Below, one piece after another: positions 27,598 through 35,353 of a DNA stretch of 64,000 bases. The number at the start of each line of letters is the position of its first letter. Positions within the stretch are counted from its first letter, which is position 1. Location: contig NZ_CP075529.1 in assembly GCF_025809055.1 (NCBI RefSeq), positions 1,302,001-1,366,000 of the forward strand. The letters are read 5' to 3'. The stretch comes from Devosia sp. GTDB lineage: Bacteria > Pseudomonadota > Alphaproteobacteria > Rhizobiales > Devosiaceae. The notes below the pieces were generated by a model that was not told the DNA's origin, ran no database searches, and saw only the letters and a program-made list of their open reading frames with translations. The position numbers were made by a program, and so were the translations under genes.

Positions 27598-27630
27598 GGG
27601 ACGCATCGGCGACGATGCGTCCCTTTGCAT
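27598..27630 (+). terminator. Terminator after abfA
   Basis: GGGACGCATC and GATGCGTCCC form a perfect 10-bp stem with a GGCGAC loop (27598-27623), followed by TTTGCAT. This separates abfA from the transporter operon. Confidence 0.75.
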
Positions 27631-27647
27631 TGTATATCATGCTTTCC

Positions 27648-27664
27648 GATTTACATCATAATCT
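27648..27664. promoter_or_regulatory. Candidate shared operator upstream of the oligosaccharide ABC operon
   Basis: GATTTACATCATAATCT closely matches the motif at 24820-24834 in front of the ArsR-type regulator, suggesting the same regulator binds both. Confidence 0.4.
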
Positions 27665-27757
27665 GCATTGACAGCACTATTGGGCTGGTTAAGTATGATT
27701 TTAGTGGCGCGGGGAGCGTCACAGGGAGCCGAACGGCCCCACAATGGGAGGACATCG

Positions 27758-29689
27758 ATGGATAGACGTAATTTTCTGATCGGCTCGACAGCTGTCGGCA
27801 CGTTGATGGCAGCTGGCAACAACCTGGCCTTCGCCCAGGATGCCGCCGAAGGGACTGCTCCGGATCTGGCACAGTTCCCGCGCAATGAAACCGTTATCGT
27901 TCACAACCCCGAAGGCGTGATCCGCAATCCGAGCTGGTTCAATCTCTGGGTCAATGCCAGCGGTGGCTGGTCAACCGGCCTGCAGCAGCTGGTGATGGAC
28001 ACGCTGTGGTACATCGACCCCGATGCCGGCATCGAGGGCGCCAGCGAAAACGCCATCTACTACTCGCTGGCTGAAGGCCCCTGGGAATACAACGACGATT
28101 TCACCGAGATGACCGTCAAGCTGCGTCAGGGCATCCTGTGGAGCGACGGCGTCGAGTTTACCGCAGACGACGTGGTCTTCACCGTCGAGAAGCAGGCAGC
28201 GACCCCCGGAACGAACTGGAACGGCGCCTTCTCCACACAGGTCGACACCGTGACGGCCGTCGACAAATACACCGTCCACTTCAAGCTCAAGGCACCCAAT
28301 TCGCGTTTCCATGCGGTCTTCTCGGTGCGCTGGAACGCCGCCTGGATCATGCCCAAGCATATCATGGAAGGCGTCGAGGACATCCTGACCTACGAGAACA
28401 ACCCGCCGGTCGGCCTGGGCCCCTATACGCTGCATTCGTTCGACCCGAACGGCACCTGGTACATCTGGGAAAAGCGCGCGGACTGGGACAAGACCACGAT
28501 GGCGCTTGTCGGCGAACCCAAGCCGCGCTTCGTCATCTACCGGAGCAATATTTCGACCGACAATCGCCTGATCGAGATGCGCAACGGCAATCTGGACATG
28601 ATCCACGATCTGTCGCCGGAAGGCACGTTCTCGATCGTCCAGCAGGACCCGCAGACTCAGGGCTGGTTCCCGGGCTTTCCCTATGCCCACCCTGACCCGA
28701 CCCTGCCGATGGTCATGTTCAACGTCCAGAACCCCAAGTTCCAGGACAAACGGCTTCGCTGGGCGCTTGCCCTCATGCTCGATGCACGCGCCATGTCCAT
28801 GGCGTCCTATCGCGGCGCGGCAACGCTTTCGGCGATCTCCGTGCCGCCGACCGGCACGCATCCGCGCGACTATCACGCACCCCTGCAGGATTACCTGATC
28901 AATTTCGAGATCGACACAGGCACCCGCAAGATCAAGCCTTACGATCCCGATATCGGCCTGCAGATCGCCGAAATGGTGCGTCCGCAGTTCGGCGATGCCG
29001 TGCCAACCGATCCGGAAGCCATCCGCAATTCCTTCGGCTATGGCTGGTGGAAACAGGACCTGCAGGCTGCCGAGGAGCTTCTCACCTCTGCCGGGCTGAC
29101 CAAGAACGGCAATTCCTGGATCCAGGCCGATGGTCAGCCCCTGACCATCGAGGTGCTTGCCCCTCAGGAAGGCGTCATCAACCGGCTGGCCGTGATGATT
29201 GCCCAGTCCTGGTCGCAAAACGGCATCGAAACCAATGTGAACATGGGCACGGACCGTGGCACGCGGAACGAGCAGGGCGACTACGAAGTCAATATCGGCT
29301 GGGCCGTGGAAACCTGGGGCGGACACCCCGACCTCAGCTTCTTCCTCGACAGCTACCACTCCGAGTACCTGGCCGAACCGGGCGCTATCCAGCCCGCTCG
29401 CAACTGGATGCGGTGGACCGACCCCCGGCTCGACGAAATCATCGAGAAAATCCGCGGCAGCGACTTCAACGACCCGGCCGGTATCGAATATGGCCATGAA
29501 TTCGTGAAGCTGCACCTCGAAGAGATGCCGAACATTCCGATCATGTCGTACAACGTGTTCTCTGTTCAGTCGAACCGCTTCTGGACCGGCTGGCCGAATG
29601 CGGACAACAACTACGCCAATCCGGTCACCAACTGGTCGAACGCAAAGTACATCTTTACGCAGATCTCGCCCGTCGAAGGCGCGTCTTAA
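27758..29689 (+). CDS. ABC transporter substrate-binding protein, family 5 (oligopeptide/oligosaccharide type)
   Basis: The ATG at 27758 follows GGGAGGACATCG and gives 643 residues. The N-terminus MDRRNFLIGSTAVGTLMAAG has a twin-arginine motif and ends AFAQD, so Tat export and cleavage are likely. The body has SBP_bac_5 features (FTEMTVKLRQGILWSDG, FTADDVVFTVEKQ). It is larger than typical DppA (about 535 residues), as seen in relatives that carry plant oligosaccharides. With the GH51 enzyme just upstream, arabino-oligosaccharides are the inferred substrate. Confidence 0.88.
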   Translation: MDRRNFLIGSTAVGTLMAAGNNLAFAQDAAEGTAPDLAQFPRNETVIVHNPEGVIRNPSWFNLWVNASGGWSTGLQQLVMDTLWYIDPDAGIEGASENAIYYSLAEGPWEYNDDFTEMTVKLRQGILWSDGVEFTADDVVFTVEKQAATPGTNWNGAFSTQVDTVTAVDKYTVHFKLKAPNSRFHAVFSVRWNAAWIMPKHIMEGVEDILTYENNPPVGLGPYTLHSFDPNGTWYIWEKRADWDKTTMALVGEPKPRFVIYRSNISTDNRLIEMRNGNLDMIHDLSPEGTFSIVQQDPQTQGWFPGFPYAHPDPTLPMVMFNVQNPKFQDKRLRWALALMLDARAMSMASYRGAATLSAISVPPTGTHPRDYHAPLQDYLINFEIDTGTRKIKPYDPDIGLQIAEMVRPQFGDAVPTDPEAIRNSFGYGWWKQDLQAAEELLTSAGLTKNGNSWIQADGQPLTIEVLAPQEGVINRLAVMIAQSWSQNGIETNVNMGTDRGTRNEQGDYEVNIGWAVETWGGHPDLSFFLDSYHSEYLAEPGAIQPARNWMRWTDPRLDEIIEKIRGSDFNDPAGIEYGHEFVKLHLEEMPNIPIMSYNVFSVQSNRFWTGWPNADNNYANPVTNWSNAKYIFTQISPVEGAS

Positions 29690-29701
29690 AAGTTCTCCCA
29701 G

Positions 29702-29785
29702 GCGATCTGGTTTGGGCCAGATCGCAACGAGGGGCGCGGGCAACTGCGCTCCTCGCCAATTGTCTTCGGTTGCCACAAGCAACCG
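29702..29785 (+). other. Three consecutive hairpins between binding protein and first permease
   Basis: Stem 1 is GCGATCTGG with its complement (29702-29725). Stem 2 pairs GAGGGGCGC with GCGCTCCTC with one G-T pair (29729-29754). Stem 3 is CGGTTGC with GCAACCG (29667 plus 100, i.e. 29767-29785). Such intercistronic structures often protect the binding-protein mRNA and lower permease expression. Confidence 0.55.
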
Positions 29786-29849
29786 GAGACTGACTGCCAG
29801 CGGCCGCTAACCGGCCTGGCGGGACGAAGCGGACGGCTGAGGAGTCCAA

Positions 29850-30854
29850 ATGCAAGGGTACTTATTGTTTGTGGGGAAACGCGCCCTGCAATTGTTGGCA
29901 GTGGTTTTCTGCGGCGTGTCGGCCACATTCTTCGTGACGCACCTGTCCCCGGTTGACCCGGTCGAAACGGCGTTGAGCCGCATGACCTCCCGATCCAATT
30001 TCGCTCCCGAGGCCATCACCGCCCTGCGGAACGCCTTGACCGATCTCTATGGTGTGGACGAGCCCCTCTGGAGCCAGTTCGTCAATTTCTGGCTTCGGCT
30101 GATGCGCGGCGACCTCGGCCCCTCGCTTCTGACCTTTCCCACGCCGGCCATGGTGCTGGTGATGCGGGCAATGCCCTGGACGGTTTGCCTGCTGGCCTTT
30201 TCGACGATCATCACCTTTGTCATCGGCAACCTCATGGGCGGCCTGGCCGGCTACTACCAGAACAACCGCTTTCTCAAGTTTTTCGGCATTGCGGCCATCT
30301 CGATCCAGCCCATCCCCTATTACATCGTCGCCTTCATCATGCTGATCCTGTTCGGCTTCGTCTGGCCGATCCTGCCGATCTCGGGCGGGTTCGCCATGAA
30401 TGTCACGCCGGGCTGGAACTGGTACTACATCACCTCGGTCATCCAGCACGCCACCCTGCCGGCGCTCACCCTGGTTCTCACCGGGTTCGGCGGCTGGTTC
30501 CTGGGGATGCGCGCTCTCGTCTCCAACATCGTCACCGAAGACTATGTGACCTATGCCGAACTGGCAGGCGTCGATCGCAAGACCATCGTGAGCGGCTATG
30601 TCATGCGCAACGCGCTGGTGCCCCAGTTCACGGCCCTGGCCATGGTCATCGGCGGGATTTTCTCGGGCACGGTGATCACCGAGCAGGTGTTCAACTATCC
30701 CGGCATGGGTTCGCTGCTGATCGACGCCGTCAATGCCGGCGACTACTCCCTCGTGCTTGCGGTTTCCACAGTGTCCATCACGGCAGTGGCGCTGGCAATT
30801 TTCATCGTGGACCTGCTGCACCCGCTGCTTGATCCACGCGTTCGGCCGGAGTGA
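29850..30854 (+). CDS. ABC transporter permease, DppB/OppB type
   Basis: 334-residue inner-membrane permease with a first segment at about 10-30 (LLAVVFCGVSATFFVTHLS), a periplasmic loop, then five more segments. The EAA-type coupling loop reads YAELAGVDRKTIVSGYVMRNALVP. It forms the channel with the next gene product. Overlap with the next frame is short. Confidence 0.88.
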   Translation: MQGYLLFVGKRALQLLAVVFCGVSATFFVTHLSPVDPVETALSRMTSRSNFAPEAITALRNALTDLYGVDEPLWSQFVNFWLRLMRGDLGPSLLTFPTPAMVLVMRAMPWTVCLLAFSTIITFVIGNLMGGLAGYYQNNRFLKFFGIAAISIQPIPYYIVAFIMLILFGFVWPILPISGGFAMNVTPGWNWYYITSVIQHATLPALTLVLTGFGGWFLGMRALVSNIVTEDYVTYAELAGVDRKTIVSGYVMRNALVPQFTALAMVIGGIFSGTVITEQVFNYPGMGSLLIDAVNAGDYSLVLAVSTVSITAVALAIFIVDLLHPLLDPRVRPE

Positions 30855-30859
30855 TCGCC

Positions 30860-31717
30860 ATGTTTGCAGTCCTACGCGATCTCATCCGCTACAATATCGA
30901 GTTTGCAATCGGCATGGTGCTGGTCGGCGTGGTGGTTATCTTCGCCCTGCTGAGCCTGTTCTCGCCGGTTGATCCCTCCCTGATCTACATCGCCATCCCG
31001 GACCAGCCGCCATCGGCCCAATACTGGTTCGGCACCAATTCGCGCGGCCAGGATCTGTTCTGGCAATTGTCCGCGGCGTTCCGCAACAGCCTGCTCTTCG
31101 GCGTGACGGTGGCCGTACTCTCGCGCATCATCTCCATCGCCGTGGGTCTGGCCGCCGGCTACCTCGGCGGGTGGGTCGACAGGGTCCTGATGTTCGTCAA
31201 CGACATCTTCGTCTCCGTGCCGATCTTCCCGGTGCTGGTGCTGTTCTATTTCGTGCTGCGCAACAACATGGACAGCTTCACCATGGCGCTGATCCTGGCC
31301 TGTTTCGGCTGGCCGTTCGATGCCCGGCTGATCCGCTCGGTCGCCCTGGGGCTCAAGCACCGCGAATTTACCCGCCATGCCGTGTTTGCCGGCATGAGCA
31401 CCCGCAAAGTGCTGCTGGAGGAGCACCTGCCCTATGTCATGCCGATCATCTTCTCGACCTTCATGAACAACATGCTCTGGTCGATCGGCATGGAGGTGAC
31501 CCTGGCGGTCCTGGGCTTCACCAATATCAACAACCCGACCATCGGCACCGTGCTCTACTGGGCCAATTCGCATTCGGCCATGGTGGTGGGCACCTGGTGG
31601 TGGATCGTCATCCCGGTGATCCTGATGGTGACCACCTTCATTGGCCTGTTCCTGCTGGCCATCAGCATGAACGAATATATCGACCCGCGCAGCCGGTTGC
31701 GGAGGATGGGCGCATGA
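30860..31717 (+). CDS. ABC transporter permease, DppC/OppC type
   Basis: 285-residue permease with six predicted segments. FGTNSRGQDLFWQLSAAFRN is the classical DppC motif near residue 55, and HAVFAGMSTRKVLLEEHLP is the EAA loop. The ATG at 30860 has GGAG 8 bases upstream; a GTG at 30851 overlapping the previous stop is possible but has its ribosome site too close. It ends in ATGA with the ATPase gene. Confidence 0.88.
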   Translation: MFAVLRDLIRYNIEFAIGMVLVGVVVIFALLSLFSPVDPSLIYIAIPDQPPSAQYWFGTNSRGQDLFWQLSAAFRNSLLFGVTVAVLSRIISIAVGLAAGYLGGWVDRVLMFVNDIFVSVPIFPVLVLFYFVLRNNMDSFTMALILACFGWPFDARLIRSVALGLKHREFTRHAVFAGMSTRKVLLEEHLPYVMPIIFSTFMNNMLWSIGMEVTLAVLGFTNINNPTIGTVLYWANSHSAMVVGTWWWIVIPVILMVTTFIGLFLLAISMNEYIDPRSRLRRMGA

Positions 31718-32742
31718 GTGAGAACCTGCTGAAGGTCGAGGACCTCAAGGCCTACTACCAGATGAACTATTTCGGCGTGCAGCGCGAAGTGCGGGCCGTC
31801 GATGGCATCACCATGTCGATCAACAAGGGTGAGGTCTATGGCATTGCCGGGGAAAGTTCCTCGGGCAAGACCAGCTTCATCAAGGTGCTTGCCGCCGCCA
31901 TCCGTCCGCCGCTACGGGTGGTGGAGGGTTCGGTCAAATACCAGTTCAAGAATGCGCCCATCGATGTGACCACGGCGAGCCCTGCCGAGATCGAGGCGGT
32001 GCGCTGGAAGCACCTCTCCTACATCATGCAGGGCTCGATGAGCGTGCTCAATCCGGTGCGCCGTATCGGCCGGACCTTCCGCGACTTTGCCGCCCGGCCC
32101 CTGGGTCTCAGCGGCGCCGCCTTCGAGCAGCGCGTCATCGGCCACCTCGAAAAGCTCAAGCTGCCGCCCGATGTGCTGCGGGCCTATCCGCACGAACTGT
32201 CCGGCGGCATGCGGCAGCGCGTTACCATCGGGCTGGCCACCGTCTGCCACCCAGAATTCGTCATCGCCGACGAGCCGACCACGGCCCTTGACGTGGTGGT
32301 GCAGAAGGAGGTGCTGAGCCTCATCCGCGATATCCAGAAGGAGATGAACTCCTCGGTGGTCTTCGTCACCCACGACATGAGCGTACACGCCAATGTCGCC
32401 GATCGGGTGGGCATCATCTATGCCGGCCGGCTGGTCGAAGAGGGGCCGACGCGCGAAATGTTTTTCGCCCCCAAACACCCCTATACCGCCCATCTCGTCG
32501 CGAGCCTGCCACGCATCGGTGACACCGCGCAGCGTCCGGCGCTCGAGGGGCGTCCTCCCAATCTCGCGGACCCACCGCAGGGCTGCCGTTTCCACCCCCG
32601 CTGCCCGCTGGCGGTCGACAAGTGCAAGAAGGACGTGCCGCCCATGGAAACCGTCGGTCCCGGCCATCGCACCGCCTGCTGGCGGTGGAAGGATGTCGAG
32701 CCGCTGGTCAAGGTGACCCAGCCCGCAGGAGCCATGGCATGA
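31714..32742 (+). CDS. ABC transporter ATPase, DppD/OppD type
   Basis: The start ATG at 31714 overlaps the permease stop; upstream in-frame sequence is not coding. 342 residues: Walker A variant GESSSGKTSF near residue 45, signature ELSGGMRQRV, Walker B FVIADEPTTALDV, and the C-terminal oligopeptide/dipeptide domain with the cysteine pattern CRFHPRCPLAVDKC. It couples ATP hydrolysis to oligosaccharide or peptide uptake and overlaps the second ATPase by ATGA. Confidence 0.9.
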   Translation: MSENLLKVEDLKAYYQMNYFGVQREVRAVDGITMSINKGEVYGIAGESSSGKTSFIKVLAAAIRPPLRVVEGSVKYQFKNAPIDVTTASPAEIEAVRWKHLSYIMQGSMSVLNPVRRIGRTFRDFAARPLGLSGAAFEQRVIGHLEKLKLPPDVLRAYPHELSGGMRQRVTIGLATVCHPEFVIADEPTTALDVVVQKEVLSLIRDIQKEMNSSVVFVTHDMSVHANVADRVGIIYAGRLVEEGPTREMFFAPKHPYTAHLVASLPRIGDTAQRPALEGRPPNLADPPQGCRFHPRCPLAVDKCKKDVPPMETVGPGHRTACWRWKDVEPLVKVTQPAGAMA

Positions 32743-33653
32743 CCACCCTGCTCGATGTCAGAAATGTCTCCAAGCGCTTCACCATGGGCGGCTTGTTCGG
32801 CCGCAAGACGGTCAACGCCGTGGTCGATGCCAGCTTCTCGATTGCCGCCGAGAACCCGGAAATCTTCACCATTATCGGGGAGAGCGGCTCCGGCAAGACG
32901 ACGCTGGCCCGCATGATCCTGGGGCTCGAGGACCCCACGGACGGCGAGATCCTGTTTCGCGGCCAGAAGGTCGACCGCCATGCCGGCCGCGCCAAGCGGC
33001 TGGAATTCATGGGCAATGTGCAGCCGGTCTTCCAGAACCCGTTCGAGGCCTTCAACCCGCTCAAGAAGATCGAGCGCTATCTCGAAAGCACCGCGCGGCG
33101 GTTCCTCGACACCACTGACCGGGCCGTCATCGACAAAGCCATGGACGAGGCGCTGCACAAGGTGGGCCTCAGCCTGCAGGAGGTGCGTGGGCGCTTCCCC
33201 CATGAGATGAGCGGCGGGCAGCTGCAGCGCTGCGCCATTGCCCGGGCCCTGATCCCCAATCCGCCGCTCCTGATCGCCGACGAACCCGTGTCGATGGTCG
33301 ACGCGAGCCTGCGCATGAGCATCGTCAACCTGCTCAAGAGCCTGCGCGATGATCTCAAGGTCTCGGTGATCTACATCACCCACGACCTGGCGACGGCCTA
33401 TTACATTTCCAACCGGCTGATCATCATGCAGCGTGGACATATCGTGGAAATGGGCGACGCGCGTACGGTGCTCGACAGTCCCCAGCATCCCTATTCGCGC
33501 CTGCTCAAGGCCTCGGTCCTGTCCACTGACGACGCCGGCGACGGCAAGCTCAGCACCGATCCCGAAATGATCCAACGCGCTGCCGACATGGTGACCAATC
33601 CCGGCACGCTCACGGACCAGCCCGACGGCCGGCGTGTGCGCGTGGCGGGGTAA
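32739..33653 (+). CDS. ABC transporter ATPase, DppF/OppF type
   Basis: 304 residues starting MTTLLDVRNVSKRFTMGG at the ATGA overlap. Walker A GESGSGKTTLARMILG near residue 48, signature EMSGGQLQRC, Walker B LLIADEPVSMVDASLR. It lacks the long cysteine-bearing tail of its partner. Last gene of the importer operon, followed by a terminator. Confidence 0.9.
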   Translation: MTTLLDVRNVSKRFTMGGLFGRKTVNAVVDASFSIAAENPEIFTIIGESGSGKTTLARMILGLEDPTDGEILFRGQKVDRHAGRAKRLEFMGNVQPVFQNPFEAFNPLKKIERYLESTARRFLDTTDRAVIDKAMDEALHKVGLSLQEVRGRFPHEMSGGQLQRCAIARALIPNPPLLIADEPVSMVDASLRMSIVNLLKSLRDDLKVSVIYITHDLATAYYISNRLIIMQRGHIVEMGDARTVLDSPQHPYSRLLKASVLSTDDAGDGKLSTDPEMIQRAADMVTNPGTLTDQPDGRRVRVAG

Positions 33654-33681
33654 TGCGCCGAGCATGACTGGAAAAAGAAAT

Positions 33682-33712
33682 GACCCCGTCGCGATGCGGC
33701 GGGGTCTTCTTG
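33682..33712 (+). terminator. Terminator of the oligosaccharide ABC operon
   Basis: GACCCCG and CGGGGTC arms enclose an 11-base loop, followed by TTCTTGT. It lies between convergent genes, so it may serve both strands. Confidence 0.65.
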
Positions 33713-33728
33713 TACCGCAGGGCTGACG

Positions 33729-34910
33729 TCAGTCGGCGGCGATGACCAGCGAGGAAAGCGGCACACGCGTGAGTTCGGCATCTTCCTTGTTGGTGGCGTA
33801 GCTCACATAGAGATGGTCATTCCACACCACGGACTTGGGATAGGAATAACTCGGCCGCTTGTATTGACCCTCAAACCGCAGCGGCTGCATGTCACTGGCT
33901 GCGCGCAGCAGATAGGCGGTGTCGAACCGGTATCCGTCGGCACTGAGCACTACTGCCAGGGGCATCCGTGCCTTGTTGGGGTGCGGATTGCCGACAGAAA
34001 AGACCGTGCCATCCGGCAAATTGCCCGCGCTTTGCTTGGTCCGGGAATCCGGCATGTTGGTCAGGATCGGATCGGTCCAGGTTTCGCCCTCGTCCGTGCT
34101 CATGGCGGCGATCTTGTAGAAGGAATTGCCCTGGTCCCGGAAAATGGCCACCAAGGTGCCATCGGCCCGCACGAATGAGCTCGGCTCCAGTTCGCGGCTG
34201 ATCTCGGCATTGCTCGTCGGCAGGTTGGTCATCTCTGCCTGGTTCCAGCCGCTCACGCCGAGTGGGTCGTCTGTATAGATCGGCTTGGCGATCAGGCCCG
34301 GCTGGAAATGCGCGAAATTGACGATGCGGCCCGAAGCCAGGGCATGCGGGTCCTGCTCGAAAATCCCCTCGAGCGGGCTGCCATCGGCCATGGTCACCGG
34401 CTGCGGTTCCGACCAGGTCTCCCCGTCGCTGCTGGTCGAGTACTCGACGTGACCACCGCGCGGCGAGGCGTCCGCCGGCCACACGTTGAAATAGGCAACG
34501 AGGGTCTCGCCATCGGTCCACCAGCCGCCAGAAGACTTGTAGCCGTCGGCCCATTCTTCAGTCAGTTGGCGGGGCTCGGACCAGTCCGTGCCATTGTCGC
34601 TGACAGCATAGACAACAGTGGTGTCCGGCCCGTCCTCATCGCGCGCGGAACTCTGCCATTGTGCGTAGAGCTTGTCCTTGAAGGGGATCAGCACCACGCC
34701 ATGCGCGAATTGCTGTCCGCCCTCCTCGGGTGAAAAGATGGTGATGGTCTCGGTGCCTTCGGCAGCAGCCAGGCCCAGGGTATCGGTGTCGGAAAAGTCG
34801 AGAACCTCTCCGGCCATCTCAAATGGAATCGTCTGCGAAAGCTCCTGCGCCGTCGCAGCGCTGACAAGCAGAGCCCCGGCAAGAGCCAGCGAAACAGTGT
34901 GCCTGAACAA
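33729..34910 (-). CDS. Secreted sialidase-like six-bladed beta-propeller protein
   Basis: Probable exo-glycosidase of the sialidase superfamily. A TTG start at 34910 is preferred over upstream ATGs: AGGAGG lies 8 bases before it, and the protein then begins MFRHTVSLALAGALLVSAATAQ, an ideal signal peptide. 393 residues; at least three Asp-box repeats are visible (SDNGTDWSEP, SSDGETWSEP, STDEGETWTDP). Sialidase folds also serve other glycosidases, so a role in processing arabinose- or galactose-containing glycans in the periplasm is equally possible. It faces the ABC operon convergently. Confidence 0.78.
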   Translation of the reverse strand: MFRHTVSLALAGALLVSAATAQELSQTIPFEMAGEVLDFSDTDTLGLAAAEGTETITIFSPEEGGQQFAHGVVLIPFKDKLYAQWQSSARDEDGPDTTVVYAVSDNGTDWSEPRQLTEEWADGYKSSGGWWTDGETLVAYFNVWPADASPRGGHVEYSTSSDGETWSEPQPVTMADGSPLEGIFEQDPHALASGRIVNFAHFQPGLIAKPIYTDDPLGVSGWNQAEMTNLPTSNAEISRELEPSSFVRADGTLVAIFRDQGNSFYKIAAMSTDEGETWTDPILTNMPDSRTKQSAGNLPDGTVFSVGNPHPNKARMPLAVVLSADGYRFDTAYLLRAASDMQPLRFEGQYKRPSYSYPKSVVWNDHLYVSYATNKEDAELTRVPLSSLVIAAD

Positions 34911-35006
34911 TGAACTGTCCTCCTCTGTGGCAGATGCGATGCCGGCCCCCATCTCCTCAGCCGACACAAACCGGAGGGTATGAAAATACAATCATTGAAT
35001 CAACCA

Positions 35007-35019
35007 CTGATACAATCAG
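35007..35019. promoter_or_regulatory. Palindrome upstream of the sialidase-like gene
   Basis: CTGAT-ACA-ATCAG, about 100 bases before the TTG start, resembles the palindrome before abfA. ATTGATAACAAT, also dyad-like, lies 4 bases further right. Both lie outside the transposon end and could be operators for the local sugar regulators. Confidence 0.35.
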
Positions 35020-35087
35020 CGAATTGATAACAATCGGGCACGCCGAGCACTGAGCCAGCGAGCGCGCTTTTTGGCGATTGAATGAGA

Positions 35088-35246
35088 TGTCAGGACCTAT
35101 AAATCCTGAGTCGAAAAAACCCTTTGGATTCAATGACGGCAGGAAAATTCTGAGTCAACGCCACAGGGAATTCTGAGTCGATCCCAAGTACGCGACCAGC
35201 AATCATGAGTCGATAATCGACGTTTCGACAGGCAAATACGAGTCGA
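35088..35246 (+). repeat. Transposon end: TGTCAG terminus plus five direct repeats
   Basis: TGTCAGGACCTAT starts at 35088, the TGT form expected for Tn7-like ends. Direct repeats of TGAGTCGA or close variants start at 35107, 35151 (TGAGTCAA), 35174, 35206 and 35239 (CGAGTCGA). Each is preceded by an A/T-rich AAT(C/T)-type stretch. Spacing of 23 to 44 bases resembles TnsB-binding sites of a Tn7 left end. The five bases before the terminus are TGAGA; no matching duplication was seen at 42 kb. Confidence 0.7.
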
Positions 35247-35353
35247 TGGCCTGCGGTGCCGCGCAGGCCAAGAAAAATGGCCGGGCGAAGGCCCGACCAT
35301 AGAACAGAAACCGGCGATTTCGATCAATCGTTTAGGTGGCGGACGGCGCCCTG

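Noticed and set aside
35083..35087. TGAGA target-site duplication partner
   Set aside because: No ACA followed by TGAGA was found to the right in the window.
35107..35246. CRISPR-like direct repeats
   Set aside because: The repeated core is only 8 bases with irregular 23-44 base spacing and no Cas genes; it fits TnsB-binding sites.
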